This document shows positions 20,601 to 26,525 of a stretch of DNA of 64,000 nt, one piece after another; the stretch's first letter is position 1, and each line of letters starts with the position of its first letter. A program made the translations under genes and the position numbers. The DNA comes from Lachnospiraceae bacterium V9D3004. Its GTDB lineage: Bacteria > Bacillota > Clostridia > Lachnospirales > Lachnospiraceae. Under the pieces are notes generated by a model. That model was not told the origin of the DNA, did not search any database, and saw only the letters and a program-made list of their open reading frames with translations. The stretch is from NCBI GenBank assembly GCA_000621985.1, contig JHWW01000008.1, forward strand, positions 1 to 64,000. The letters are read 5' to 3'.

Positions 20601-21528
20601 TGATCAGGCAGCAGTTAAGGTCACAGAATCAGCAGGTGCAGACGGAACCATTGAAGGACTTACCGATGGTATGGAATATTCGGTAGACGGTGGTAATACA
20701 TGGACCAAGGTTGAGAAGGATCAGACTTCTCTTACGGGACTTAAGCCGGGCACAGTACAGATCAGATATGCTGCAACAGATGATAAGGTTGCAGGTAAGA
20801 TCATAACTGTTACAATACCGGAGAAGCAGATTGTTCCTACAACAGCTCCTACTCAGGTACCACAGGCAACAACAGCTCCTGTAACGGGAACCGTAACAGA
20901 TCCTAACGCACCTACACCGAATCCGCTTAAGGCATCACAGATCAGTGCACTTTCACTTAATAAGGGACTCAAAGTCAGCCAGACAGGCAAGAGAATCAAC
21001 GTTGCATGGGGTAAGGTTGACGGAGCAGCTACTTATAAGGTATTTGCACAGTATTGCGGTAAGAAGTTCGCTAAGAAAGCTAATGCAACCGTTAAGGCCG
21101 GCAAGGCAGCTAAGGCTACGATCAAGAAGATCAACGGTAAGAAGCTTGATCTTAAGAAGAACTACAAGGTAGTTGTTAAGGCATACGACAGCAAGGGCAA
21201 GGTAATCGGTAGCACGATCGATGCTCATATCGTTGGTAAGAACAATAAGAAGTTCTCCAATGTTAAGAGCGTATCGGTATTTGAAAGCAAGACATCAATT
21301 GCAGTCGGCAAGACATATCAGATAGATGCTGAGACAGAGCTTGTTGATGACAGCAAAGAGCCGCTTTCAAATAAGCATGCAAAGGAATTCCGTTATGCAT
21401 CAAGCAATCCGGCTATCGCAACTGTAAACAGCTCAGGTAAGATCACCGCTGTTGCACAGGGAACATGTACAGTATATGTATATGCAAGAAACGGATATGC
21501 CAAGACAGTTGATGTAACCGTATATTAA
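8665..21528 (+). CDS. Giant secreted adhesin-like protein with MBG/YDG modules and a helical stalk
   Basis: This encodes 4287 residues, with GGAAGGGAGA about 8 nt before the ATG. Residues 1-38 form a signal peptide ending ASA. An InlB B-repeat (GYTFTGWYTQPG, about 55-147) follows. Residues about 150-1360 are MBG-type beta modules, recognisable by the recurring closing motif KGxGNYxGT. About 1369-2750 hold eleven YDG modules opening KxYDGT or RVYNGT and closing NYxIxFxxxxLxGxI. Three 75-residue modules follow (about 2940-3195), then about 775 residues (3198-3972) of Ala-rich helical repeats resembling DUF1542/FIVAR stalks, and a fourth copy of the 75-residue module. A Pro/Thr linker, a Lys-rich Fn3-like domain (4091-4194) and a Big_2 domain end it. 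There is no LPXTG or C-terminal membrane anchor. I infer a surface fibre for attachment. It has its own promoter and terminator. Confidence 0.9.
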   Translation: MEKMKNHTRRKIYSWLLVIAMVFSIIQPMPGSVKEASAQEPGSIPEPTEVADTQVRVQFNGNPSEKVSLYYGTGETEQDAPSSVDVDKVDDDWGPVTLPRAVRRGYTFTGWYTQPGNGDYVGDPGDTYIPDSSVQGGNIVELWAQWEPVQFKESSLEVLSKENIQGTYVNLVYDGTVKTPTVTVYDENDIELTEGEDFELMYKASPEDQLEVAQGQDPIEYYPYGLVGDGTNGGKDGVVYGYKDAVEDAVIYIKGINDYAEADMIEGEFTIQKRNVTIIPTQEDGEMFAPTPEPPEQVVYKYDLDVEGLTDTYINRYMADTIAILDDGRKVFIDPNKTPTDDGYIKELLSRESAYSTEVGEYKYDISGFEAEPDLSRNFEFDIDQAAAYKILPYSFTGKEDHFHVQFQKEDGDYANTISYKYNGVERTPVIRVIKLRDNAGQLLVSADILEEGVDYTIEEEGSKGTEIGDYTVTIKGIGNYSGTLTADWHITKKELTIAKYQFQLDGKNVSINDDANHTVNQSDDIIYDGKEHAVSIIPVDPEDNTGTVNDIEVLYSLEEDGTYTNVIPTFKNAGTYKVYYKVKSTNHYDAETIVGFVTFSIAKKPVTIKVKSATKIYGDDDPVYEFSSSKLVTGETIDPAKFRTAVRRYGEPIIDISSHEFESAMARTTWINNYEQVGTYYLTIDTDDTDGLGKLYPNYEFEDKSQDDTSNYHAKLTIKKKPIKVVADSQTKKYYEALPANYSYSYKIYVTSKDEEGNNVDTLIAAPFDTTVNNLPGLPFGDTLTGALVCMDKQPAPQEIDAETAVGEYDITKGDLAGSNYQITYVKSKMSVTPIDISSLPLTGTDADRLSVQFVEQYNEQYTESYTSVFPYDDAYHSPIFNIAYTVEGGDLDTEHLLAERTDYTLSGDTRKKDMGYYEVTIKGKGNYTGSITRRWLIAIPANVTGSKTADYSGRALTFESFAESGKLKFPEGSIVRYNTIYFAPDATDSDIQQGLPELSSGADEDLGFDYKYLPEGGDTYYNDETAPELKYAGTYVVYYKVTPVDDEGQPVPDKTLYFSFKYKINKKKVVLVPADKVMTYGKTAPTYTIRAVAYDDSTNYNDEATILSLQGEPSALYTSDKITEYAVVTPAPENNMPLDVGSYELTVREKTAAELQADAEAAAANDQGDATEADPRAAFSNNYNVYDAGEVQTLRSCPGTLTVVKTDFEGDVEEIINQFNVPNDQGVYPIPTTVPIASKATGTQTVTYLKDVMTSQYALGMGFKNPVYLKEDPEHQDEFVPLDPIVYSGDTTIIDEDTVTIAEDGTISFQLAANAKAGKEVTLKITVDTKNYRPVVVPVTIKTKKNAAAIEVKHVEEPNPAPVFSKVYDGDPIPIVNDDQEYKNYFDITGMKYDASNAVNSGYVYPGSTGYTEDQYNALGYNINFKYYTYDAQTENHIGTLLDSVPKDAGKYVIVATLEESPEYESARASFVYEITKKPITVSLNGISADKVYDGTAVANIPDVEVVAPDTNTAGQPVKGESFKITGLTGKYKIIDNVEYVDDKHVSYSGTNPVAKLVKVNNPFAEGADIQGYNYQIVKLNDNSKIDIVDGKSLKNYTITLDDEGLCGIISPKELTIKIPAIEDKTYDGYATATIPNINVSDATPAPQGEGQEGGQAAEDITVTGITGETFTVAFTGTYQAVNTIPAKDVLLNSNGEVIAKPVNVTTWSISAPSQSVAVTNDNKLVDYKLSFDESDLKGKINKKTVTINVASPYDNEHPRVYNGTADVAFADIVVPASATQEGGPQTGVAGESFRISGLTGEFQNSAEGVEDAKDVVLDAQGAPAAKVIKVNNPYAATTPSESIQGYSVTSTSEDAIYHAVAISGITPRNYNIVFNDTGLTGVITKKPIAVTLYDSQNRPEPVAEKIYDGTDVASIDDYMVEDANDATAANKAVKGEAFKITGLKGRYQPKEIGEQTTIAGKDVYYIGDTAVDKDITFINPYAENLSEENRALAGSYAIDVTNSNATLETAAEGSVPKLTNYDITFDGRNLEGKIIKKAITIIPPSPEPRVYNGTANATIANIEVPATATTEGGVETGIEGEFFTIKNLSGTYQDTKINEGQPDERVICAGKDVFLDDFDKESAKKVKLVRNEGQVSYGVDVPERSNFDKNNYLIEFDEANLKGIINKKPIEIKIPDPIAKTYDGTADVTLADIVVPAMAEEGQLQTGITNESFIISGLKGTYQDIIEDGVVKVKGKDVGTKNINIIDPYDPTVSFTQIGGYTVTSIGPNDINIVDSRRYVLQNYNIIFNVGEGDNHLKGVIKKKDINVVLPELADREYDGTDIAKFADINIAADNSAATANKAVKGEAFTLKGLTGIYQPKVLNEGQENEERIAGKDVYLVGTTPTEKTVKYLHPYTDYTNAELDLADAYKTFTIVAAEGSAVDLKDGALVNYNLIFPENREVTGKIVPKALVFNITAEDKEYDGKTDAKLNIAFDENYKPVGTEGFNVEAFNDKFVGTFDSKNVARDESGEVTTVPVTVSLKENATIDDPQNPDIDENDGTIASNYKIQVASANFDATQESGYAKVEAKILPKEVYLVTEIADKEYDGTTDATVTSAEIYHYEPAPTPVADPGSDPEPGSGQEVAATATPVAVPGTGVVVGEGDNAKEEKIRIKINSAEFASKDVAYTTEGENTVVASQPVTVECEADPYSITGTDINNYSIVYGYEEGNAGTEPTPITEPAFTGSAKILPKELTASYTVADKLYDGTDAAVVTATVETGIDNEGLVIAGTGLTGKFVSKNVGENIKAEVTADKANITVTAAAETETTPGNYNITYPEVSETGANITKRNVKITAVANPATVKYDALDTVAFSAKVEYQKDATSPDVYALIADIAGYAGDEINTRNIEVGYAAEGDKLPSGTPYVVEVKDQDAIATTYTNYNITFVTGTETVNKADGPAAPSEDIVTVVRPVDETTANGEVAIATEAPTTLEYRYKVSQSDWTTWNAVAADGKITGLKVTTLQLRVAETTTHNAGAALDVDIAAKETQAAPTTVVAHKTTAANVADGSITGLTATMEYSTNGTTWTAVGEEQTEVTELASGTEVSVRYKETNDKRPGTAWTATIGVKTNMATPDVSDITMVKASSDKVNDGKMIVPSTKTGLEYSIDNGTTWKDVVPTDVTGLPVGAVLVRTKTTNVEEYNPSEAVKLIVGNLEDDKTAAKKAIDDEAAAIKEQINATDLPDLTADQITTYKNAVDTAVTNAKAAIDAATSVSAVAEKKTAGISAIDEVLTTAKATDAAEALAKAKTAAKNAVDGAANFAKTTIGALTNLTLAEKIALAGAIANNNDNTTIAGKGKADIDAATTVSAVTTVKEDTISKISEAVVDAKKADLAAAIAAAKQDVATAKSTANDTISGFAPILTNDEINAYKGQVGNIEDSFTAKVDAITDPAKLSDVATYKTNATDAISDVVTTADSAYLRKAKSDSKQVITDEVTSAKAAIEQLNTLSDAEKTPYNNAIDEAATTGNNAIDAVATSDKLDDIVTAKLNAVAAIDDIVDNAKAADALKKAKQDATATVNTAKDSAIEAINALDDLSADEKAGFINSISKENDDNAIVNVALKSIQEADTPAKAETAGNNAKTAIEEVVNNAKAKELDNVKKAAEAAINAAITDATAKINALTNLSADDKKSATDGIGNKDAANSIAGKAIKAIGEATKVADAKKNGDDCVKAIADEIAKAVKSDLDNAKAKAKSDVQASQEAAKKAIDATEGLTAKEKSSYKALIDSNAEAAIKAIDKITDPEAIADIAEEVTNTNTVIAKAKDDSSLDAAKNIAANSIKSEADKAIESINGMKYLTNDQKKEFRDKVSAVDAEKAVENAKTAAEANSSADTAKAKIKSALDDATAANLTNAKNDAIKAISAKGDEAADIINNCDKLTEEESEKYQNDIDKAEDDAEKAINDITDPAKIDDVAAKKDEAVAAIDKIAKEATTFNTVPDQAAVKVTESAGADGTIEGLTDGMEYSVDGGNTWTKVEKDQTSLTGLKPGTVQIRYAATDDKVAGKIITVTIPEKQIVPTTAPTQVPQATTAPVTGTVTDPNAPTPNPLKASQISALSLNKGLKVSQTGKRINVAWGKVDGAATYKVFAQYCGKKFAKKANATVKAGKAAKATIKKINGKKLDLKKNYKVVVKAYDSKGKVIGSTIDAHIVGKNNKKFSNVKSVSVFESKTSIAVGKTYQIDAETELVDDSKEPLSNKHAKEFRYASSNPAIATVNSSGKITAVAQGTCTVYVYARNGYAKTVDVTVY

Positions 21529-21657
21529 GATCATGTAGAACTCAGACAGAGTAGACGTAATTGGATTATTGAAGGATATCATAATTTGGTTTGATCTGAT
21601 ACTGATTGTATACGATTATGATCTGTAAGAAGAGCTACACTATATAGCAGTTAGAGG

Positions 21658-21705
21658 CGATGCCCTCGGGAGTTTAACAGACTCCCGAAGGCATCGTTAT
21701 TTTTT
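21658..21705 (+). terminator. Intrinsic terminator of the giant surface protein gene
   Basis: CGATGCC-TCGGGAGT pairs with ACTCCCGA-GGCATCG around a 7-nt loop, with a one-base interruption, and is followed by TTA and six T. It lies 130 nt past the stop; the stretch between has no gene. Confidence 0.9.
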
Positions 21706-21716
21706 ACAAAAAACAG

Positions 21717-21745
21717 TTGACAAATACATTTTAATAATGTAAGCT
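21717..21745 (+). promoter_or_regulatory. Possible promoter of the second tRNA group
   Basis: A perfect TTGACA at 21717-21722 lies 17 nt before TAAGCT (21740-21745), a poor -10. The tRNA-Arg gene starts 31 nt further on. The -35 and position are convincing; the -10 is not. Confidence 0.4.
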
Positions 21746-21775
21746 AGTATGAGTCGGATCATATGTGATCTGCGT

Positions 21776-21849
21776 GTGCCAGTAGCTCAGTTGGATAGAG
21801 CAACGGCCTTCTAAGCCGTGTGTCGGGGGTTCGAATCCCTTCTGGCACG
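21776..21849 (+). tRNA. tRNA-Arg (anticodon TCT)
   Basis: The acceptor GTGCCAG pairs with CTGGCAC (21842-21848), with discriminator G21849. The anticodon stem ACGGC/GCCGT encloses CTTCTAA, giving TCT. The T-arm has GGTTCGAATCC. CCA is not encoded. Confidence 0.96.
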
Positions 21850-21979
21850 TTTTTCATTTTAATATGTATTTGCCGGAGATGTTGACCTTTTGGGATATGA
21901 CAGACCATGCATATATATTGGAATGAAGGCGACAAGCCGTATGTGTTCACAGTGATGTTGAACATGTTAAGAGAATTAT

Positions 21980-22054
21980 GGTGGGTATAGCGCAGTTGGT
22001 TAGCGCGCCAGATTGTGGCTCTGGAGGCCAAGGGTTCGAATCCCTTTATCCACC
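21980..22054 (+). tRNA. tRNA-His (anticodon GTG)
   Basis: The acceptor GTGGGTA pairs with TATCCAC (22047-22053). The extra G at 21980 can pair with C22054, the G-1 feature of tRNA-His. The anticodon is GTG within ATTGTGGCT. CCA is not encoded. The 130 nt between tRNA-Arg and this gene show no feature. Confidence 0.96.
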
Positions 22055-22058
22055 TTAT

Positions 22059-22130
22059 TGGGCTATCGTCAAGCGGTAAGACACAGCACTTTGACTGCTG
22101 CATTCGCTGGTTCGAATCCAGCTAGCCCAG
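22059..22130 (+). tRNA. tRNA-Gln (anticodon TTG)
   Basis: The acceptor TGGGCTA pairs with TAGCCCA (22123-22129), with discriminator G22130. The anticodon TTG lies in CTTTGAC. It sits only 4 nt after tRNA-His, so the two are certainly cotranscribed. Confidence 0.96.
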
Positions 22131-22138
22131 CTGGTGTG

Positions 22139-22199
22139 CAGGCAGTATGTGATCATCGCAGATTGAGAATGTGTCCTTAACATACTGCCTGACATTTTT
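22139..22199 (+). terminator. Terminator of the tRNA-Arg/His/Gln group
   Basis: CAGGCAGTATG (22139-22149) pairs perfectly with CATACTGCCTG (22181-22191), followed by ACATTTTTA. The loop is long (31 nt) and the T-tract short, so some read-through into the T-box leader is possible. Confidence 0.7.
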
Positions 22200-22212
22200 A
22201 TATGAATATATT

Positions 22213-22485
22213 ACATGCGTTGATGAGGAGAAAGCATAAGAGGTGCGATCACAGAGAGCTGCCGGTCGGTGTGAGGCAGTATTGCGGCTTATGTATACTG
22301 GCCCCGGAGCTGTATTGCCGAAGTGCATCAGTAAGCAATACCGGAATCCCACCGTTACAAGGGAAGGCAGTTAATGGACTGTTATTGAGTGGTCGTTATA
22401 TACGGCAACAAGAGTGGTACCGCGGTACCTGTAGAATAGTATACAGGGTTCGTCTCTTAAGATTTCTTTTGAGGCGGGCTTTTTT
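22213..22485 (+). promoter_or_regulatory. T-box leader, leucine-type, controlling leuACDB
   Basis: The leader has the T-box landmarks in order: a stem I with the AG-bulge/distal-loop stretch AGAGAGCTGCCGGTCGGTG (about 22252-22271), and the conserved T-box GTGGTACCGCGG at 22414-22425, followed by a terminator. GCATAAG pairs with CTTATGT in stem I; just after the latter, CTG (22298-22300), followed by GCCCCGGAGC, sits where the specifier codon is expected and codes Leu. The T-box bulge TGGT pairs with a tRNA ending ACCA, matching the discriminator A of tRNA-Leu. Uncharged tRNA-Leu should bind, stabilise the antiterminator and permit transcription of leuA. Confidence 0.88.
22448..22485 (+). terminator. 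Regulated T-box terminator
   Basis: GTTCGTCTC (22448-22456) pairs with GAGGCGGGC (22471-22479) and is followed by six T. It would form when the antiterminator is not stabilised by uncharged tRNA. Confidence 0.85.
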
Positions 22486-22492
22486 GTTATAA

Positions 22493-22641
22493 GCCGGCAC
22501 CCTGCAGGAATATATAGATTTTAAGAGGAATGCTTGCTTTCCGAAGATAATCTATATATTCCTGCAGGGCGGACAAGACGCGAAGCATCTCTGGCCGCCC
22601 ACGTGAGCATGTGCGGAGCACATGCGAATGAGGGTGCCGGC
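22493..22641. repeat. Nested folded repeat between the T-box and leuA (copy A)
   Basis: An outer stem GCCGGCACCC (22493-22502) / GGGTGCCGGC (22632-22641) encloses three hairpins. The first is a perfect 20-bp inverted repeat, 22501-22520 with 22549-22568. The second is GGGCGG (22567-22572) / CCGCCC (22595-22600). The third is GCATGTGC-GGA-GCACATGC (22607-22625). The last two hairpins form a 62-bp core (22567-22628) that recurs after leuB at 27638-27699 with compensatory changes. It is GC-rich unlike its surroundings and is followed by a run of A, not T, so it is not a terminator for leuA. Confidence 0.85.
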
Positions 22642-22741
22642 AAAAAAAAACAATGTTCACAGCACAGAGTAATTGTGGTATCATTAAATATTAGGATATT
22701 ATATGTAGTTTGAAAAAATCTTACAGGAGGGATTGAGAACA

Positions 22742-24406
22742 ATGATGGATGTAACCAAGTATAGTCCGGGATACTACCCGGCTCCGAAAAATGAGTACAG
22801 ATGGGTTCATAAGGATCATATCGAAAAGGCTCCTATGTGGTGCAGTGTTGACCTCAGAGACGGCAACCAGAGCCTTATCATTCCGATGGATCTTAATGAA
22901 AAGATAAGGTTTTATAATCTGCTTGTTAACATGGGCTTCAAAGAGATAGAGGTTGGATTCCCGGCTGCAAGTGATACAGAATATAATTTCCTCAGGACTC
23001 TTATAGATAAGAACATGATTCCCGATGATGTGACGGTACAGGTACTTACCCAATGCAGGGATCACATTATAAGGAAGACATTTGAATCGATTCAGGGTGC
23101 TCCGAACACGATAGTTCATTTCTACAATTCTACAAGTGTAGCACAGAGGGAGCAGGTGTTCAAGAAGTCCAAAGATGAGATCATGAAGATCGCAACGGAC
23201 GGTGCCGAGCTTGTTAAGAAGCTTGCAAGTGAATATGACAGCAAGTTCAGATTCGAGTACAGCCCGGAGAGCTTCACAGGAACCGAGCCGGAGTATGCGC
23301 TTGATGTATGTAACGCTGTGCTTGATATATTGGAACCTACGCCGGATAATCAGGTCATCATCAATCTGCCGGTTACGGTTTCAATGAGCATGAGCCATAT
23401 ATATGCAAATCAGATCGAATATATGAGTGATAATCTTCGATACAGGGACAATGTTGTGCTGTCCATTCATCCGCATAATGACAGAGGCTGCGGTGTTGCT
23501 GATACAGAGCTTGCGCTTCTCGCGGGAGCAGACAGGGTAGAGGGTACTCTGTTCGGTAACGGTGAGCGTACCGGTAATGTTGATATCATTACGCTGGCAA
23601 TGAACATGTACAGTCATGGTGTTGATCCGCACCTTGATTTCTCGGATATGCCGAATATTGTTAAGGAATATGAAGAGATAACGGATATGCATGTATATGA
23701 GAGAACTCCGTATGCGGGATCACTTGTATTTGCCGCGTTCTCGGGAAGTCATCAGGATGCGATCGCCAAGGGTATGAAATGGCGTGAGGAGAAGAATCTT
23801 CACCAGTGGACAGTTCCGTACATTACCATTGATCCGACTGATATCGGAAGGACATACGATGCGGATGTTATCCGTGTCAACAGTCAGAGCGGAAAGGGCG
23901 GCATCGGTTATATTCTTGCGATGAATTACGGCTATGAGCTTCCGAAGGATATGAGAGAGAATTTCTCTTACAAGGTTAAGGGTGTATCAGACAGGACTCA
24001 CAGTGAGATGAAGCCTGATGAGATATATCAGATATTCAAGGATACATATCTGAACAAGACCAAGCCGATGGATGTTGTAGAGGCGCATTACGTTCAGGAT
24101 GACGGCATTCTTGCCAAGGTCAGCATTGAGCTTAACGGCAATGTAAATGTTGTTCAGGCTCACGGTAACGGTCGTCTTGATGCTGTTACCAACGCGATCA
24201 AGAAATATACGGGAATCAAGTTCAAGATCGAGCACTATTCCGAGCACAGCCTGTCTCACGGTTCCAACAGTGACGCGGTTGCATATATAGGACTGAGACT
24301 TGAATCCGGAGAGATGACCTGGGGCGCAGGAACCGATTCGGATATAATCAAGGCCGGAATCAAGGCACTCGTGAGTGCATACAATAATAGTGGATACATA
24401 GTATGA
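22742..24406 (+). CDS. leuA: 2-isopropylmalate synthase (type 2 LeuA)
   Basis: This encodes 554 residues. AGGAGGG at 22725-22731 fits the ATG at 22742; an upstream in-frame TTG at 22733 is too close to it. The enzyme condenses acetyl-CoA with 2-oxoisovalerate, the first committed step of leucine synthesis. DLRDGNQ (37-43) supplies the metal- and substrate-binding Arg-Asp, and SIHPHNDRG near 240 gives the metal-binding HxH. The N-terminal YYPAPKNEYRW and the length mark the longer, yeast/actinobacterial-like form. Residues from about 445 on form the LeuA regulatory dimer domain, where leucine feedback normally acts. It heads leuA-leuC-leuD under T-box control. Confidence 0.95.
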   Translation: MMDVTKYSPGYYPAPKNEYRWVHKDHIEKAPMWCSVDLRDGNQSLIIPMDLNEKIRFYNLLVNMGFKEIEVGFPAASDTEYNFLRTLIDKNMIPDDVTVQVLTQCRDHIIRKTFESIQGAPNTIVHFYNSTSVAQREQVFKKSKDEIMKIATDGAELVKKLASEYDSKFRFEYSPESFTGTEPEYALDVCNAVLDILEPTPDNQVIINLPVTVSMSMSHIYANQIEYMSDNLRYRDNVVLSIHPHNDRGCGVADTELALLAGADRVEGTLFGNGERTGNVDIITLAMNMYSHGVDPHLDFSDMPNIVKEYEEITDMHVYERTPYAGSLVFAAFSGSHQDAIAKGMKWREEKNLHQWTVPYITIDPTDIGRTYDADVIRVNSQSGKGGIGYILAMNYGYELPKDMRENFSYKVKGVSDRTHSEMKPDEIYQIFKDTYLNKTKPMDVVEAHYVQDDGILAKVSIELNGNVNVVQAHGNGRLDAVTNAIKKYTGIKFKIEHYSEHSLSHGSNSDAVAYIGLRLESGEMTWGAGTDSDIIKAGIKALVSAYNNSGYIV

Positions 24407-24478
24407 TACAAGGGCAGGGAGGTCTTTCGCTTAAGGTAATATACAATACAATATTAAAAAACAGGAGGATGATATAAC

Positions 24479-25741
24479 ATGGGTATGACTATGACGCAGA
24501 AGATTCTTGCGGCGCACGCGGGATTACCGTCTGTTAAGGCAGGACAGCTGATCAATGCTAAGCTTGATATAGTGCTTGGTAACGATATTACGACACCTGT
24601 CGCAATCAATGAATTCAACAAAGCGGGTTTTGACAGTGTATATGACAAGAGCAGGATCAATATCGTGCTGGATCATTTTACACCGAATAAGGATATCAAG
24701 GCAGCAGAGCAGTCCAAAACCTGTCGTCAGTTCGCCTGCAAATACGACATTGATAACTTCTATGATGTCGGAGAGATGGGAGTTGAGCATGCGCTTCTTC
24801 CCGAGAAAGGTATCGTAACGGCAGGAGATTGTATCATCGGTGCTGACAGCCATACATGTACATATGGAGCAGTCGGAGCATTTTCAACCGGTGTGGGAAG
24901 TACGGATATGGCAGCCGGTATGGCAACAGGTATGTGCTGGTTCAAGGTTCCGTCGGCTATCAAGATCACACTTACCGGCAAGCTGTCAAAAGGTGTAAGT
25001 GGTAAGGATGTTATTCTTGACATTATAGGACGGATCGGTGTTGACGGTGCACTCTATCAGAGTATGGAATTTGTTGGTGAAGGTGTTAAGAGTCTGTCCA
25101 TGGATGACCGTCTTACTATATGTAATATGGCAATTGAAGCAGGTGCCAAGAACGGAATCTTCCCTGTTGATGATATAACAAGAGAATATCTTGACGGCAG
25201 GAGTCAGAGGGAATATGTGGCATATGAAGCTGACGCTGATGCCGAATATACAAGTGAGCTTACAATAGAGCTTGATAAACTTGAACCCACCGTATCTTAT
25301 CCGCATCTTCCGGAGAACACTCATGTCGTTACAGACGCAAAGGACATTGCGGTTGACCAGGTTGTTATTGGAAGCTGTACAAACGGAAGAATATCCGATA
25401 TGGAAGCAGCATACGAGATACTTAAGGGTAAGAAAGTCAAGAAAGGACTTCGTGTTATCATAATTCCGGCAACTATGGGAATATATAAGGAATGCCTTCA
25501 GAGAGGATACCTTGAGGCATTTATCGATGCAGGATGCGTAGTGTCAACTCCTACCTGCGGACCGTGCCTCGGAGGATACATGGGAATTCTTGCAGAGGGT
25601 GAGAAATGCGTATCCACCACCAACAGAAACTTCGTGGGACGTATGGGACACGTTACAAGCGAGATATATCTGGCAAGCCCAGCTGTTGCGGCAGCTTCGG
25701 CACTTACAGGTTATATAAGCGATCCAAGGGAGGTGTTATAA
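24479..25741 (+). CDS. leuC: 3-isopropylmalate dehydratase large subunit
   Basis: This encodes 420 residues, the length of the shorter LeuC/HacA-type subgroup. AGGAGGATGATATAAC precedes the ATG. With LeuD it isomerises 2- to 3-isopropylmalate using a 4Fe-4S cluster. The cluster ligands are visible: C300 in GSCTNGR, and C360 and C363 in [14 protein letters not shown] near 120 and the GMGHVTSE stretch near the end are further aconitase-family motifs. It lies 72 nt after leuA and 1 nt before leuD. Confidence 0.96.
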   Translation: MGMTMTQKILAAHAGLPSVKAGQLINAKLDIVLGNDITTPVAINEFNKAGFDSVYDKSRINIVLDHFTPNKDIKAAEQSKTCRQFACKYDIDNFYDVGEMGVEHALLPEKGIVTAGDCIIGADSHTCTYGAVGAFSTGVGSTDMAAGMATGMCWFKVPSAIKITLTGKLSKGVSGKDVILDIIGRIGVDGALYQSMEFVGEGVKSLSMDDRLTICNMAIEAGAKNGIFPVDDITREYLDGRSQREYVAYEADADAEYTSELTIELDKLEPTVSYPHLPENTHVVTDAKDIAVDQVVIGSCTNGRISDMEAAYEILKGKKVKKGLRVIIIPATMGIYKECLQRGYLEAFIDAGCVVSTPTCGPCLGGYMGILAEGEKCVSTTNRNFVGRMGHVTSEIYLASPAVAAASALTGYISDPREVL

Positions 25742-25742
25742 T

Positions 25743-26225
25743 ATGAAAGCAAACGGAACAGCACACAAATACGGTGATAACGTTGATACAGACGTAATTA
25801 TTCCGGCACGTTACCTTAATACTCCGGATGCAAAAGAACTTGCTGCACATTGTATGGAAGATATCGATAAGGAATTCGTTAACAAGGTACATGAAGGCGA
25901 TATCATGATAGGCGGTTTCAATTTTGGATGCGGATCTTCAAGAGAGCATGCACCGCTTGCGATCAAGACTGCCGGAATATCGTGTGTAATTGCCAAGACA
26001 TTTGCAAGGATATTCTATCGTAACGCGATCAATATCGGACTTCCGATACTCGAGTGTGAAGCAGCAAGTGATGCTATAAGCGCAGGCGATCAGGTAGAGA
26101 TAGACTTTGACACGGGAGTCATAACGAATGTTACGAAGGGCGAGACATATAACGCAGAGCCGTTCCCGGAATTCATACAGGATATAATCTCCGGTGGTGG
26201 ACTTATGGCGTCAATTAAAAAGTAG
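25743..26225 (+). CDS. leuD: 3-isopropylmalate dehydratase small subunit
   Basis: This encodes 160 residues, full length for the short LeuD paired with this LeuC type. It forms the swivel domain of the isomerase. Recognisable are [13 protein letters not shown] at the start, the substrate-loop [15 protein letters not shown], and [26 protein letters not shown] lies at the end of leuC and only one base separates the genes, so translation is coupled. leuB does not follow directly: a 320-bp stretch with an antisense unit intervenes. Confidence 0.96.
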   Translation: MKANGTAHKYGDNVDTDVIIPARYLNTPDAKELAAHCMEDIDKEFVNKVHEGDIMIGGFNFGCGSSREHAPLAIKTAGISCVIAKTFARIFYRNAINIGLPILECEAASDAISAGDQVEIDFDTGVITNVTKGETYNAEPFPEFIQDIISGGGLMASIKK

Positions 26226-26238
26226 GAAAATATTACAA

Positions 26239-26450
26239 GGTGTGGTTAACTTCCCCTAGGTAAAGTGGCGCAAGATATCCGGCTTGCCGGATGTCCGCAA
26301 TACACCACGAGGGGAGGTGATGCATATGATGTTTAGTCTTCAGGATATATTGATAAGATATATAAGCGAAAATAAAAATCAACCTATCCTTGTAACTTTA
26401 GCGAGTCTTGGATAGGTTGATCCCAACTTACCTAAGGGAGCTAACCCACC
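26239..26450. repeat. Long imperfect inverted arms enclosing a mini-ORF
   Basis: The left arm 26239-26268 (GGTGTGGTTAACTTCCCC then TAGGTAA) is complementary, with a few mismatches and bulges, to the right arm 26422-26450 (CTTACCTAAGGGAGCTAACC then CACC). The left arm also contains TTCCCCT (26251-26257), which can pair with the Shine-Dalgarno AGGGGAG (26310-26316). Between them ATCCGG-CTTG-CCGGAT (26277-26292) forms a small hairpin. A sense RNA could therefore switch between 5'-3' pairing and SD masking. Confidence 0.65.
26326..26415 (+). CDS. Possible 29-residue peptide (type I toxin candidate)
   Basis: ATG at 26326 opens 29 codons: MMFSLQDILIRYISENKNQ, then PILVTLASLG. A very strong Shine-Dalgarno GGGGAGGTGA (26311-26320) precedes it with ideal spacing; such signals are rarely chance in an intergenic region. 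The last codons and stop lie inside the hairpin that terminates the opposing RNA. The N-terminal half could form an amphipathic helix, but there is no clear membrane span as in TxpA or Fst toxins, so it may be a degenerate or different kind of peptide. I found no convincing promoter just upstream, so it may be read from the leu operon transcript. Confidence 0.4.
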   Translation: MMFSLQDILIRYISENKNQPILVTLASLG

Positions 26451-26468
26451 TTGTGGGCGATTGCTCTT
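26368..26468 (-). ncRNA. Candidate antisense RNA over the mini-ORF 3' half
   Basis: The minus strand has a full small-RNA gene: a strong promoter (26503-26475), a predicted start near 26468 and an intrinsic terminator. In the terminator ATCAACCTATCC pairs with GGATAGGTTGAT (26378-26389 with 26410-26421) and runs into TTTTTATTTT. The RNA of about 100 nt covers the second half of the mini-ORF and the right inverted arm. It carries GCTCCCTTAGG, which resembles the left arm of the sense RNA. Confidence 0.6.
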
Positions 26469-26474
26469 TCTCTA

Positions 26475-26503
26475 ATAGTATTATCATTTTAATCATTTGT
26501 CAA
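26475..26503 (-). promoter_or_regulatory. Promoter of the antisense RNA
   Basis: On the minus strand a perfect TTGACA (26503-26498) and TACTAT (26480-26475) are exactly 17 nt apart. The -35 overlaps the rightward leuB -35. Confidence 0.75.
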
Positions 26504-26525
26504 GCTTTTTAACTATTAGTATACT
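26497..26525 (+). promoter_or_regulatory. Separate promoter for leuB
   Basis: TTGTCA (26497-26502) and TATACT (26520-26525) are 17 nt apart. The start near 26532 would leave a leader of only about 15 nt. TTGTCAA read on the other strand is TTGACAA, so the same bases act as -35 for both directions. Confidence 0.65.

Noticed and set aside
21759-22103. Minus-strand frame of 114 codons
   Set aside because: It reads through the tRNA-Arg, tRNA-His and tRNA-Gln genes in reverse. It is a frequent database artefact.
21776-22130. Integration site at the tRNA genes
   Set aside because: I looked for a second copy of a tRNA 3' end and for an integrase gene in the window and saw neither.
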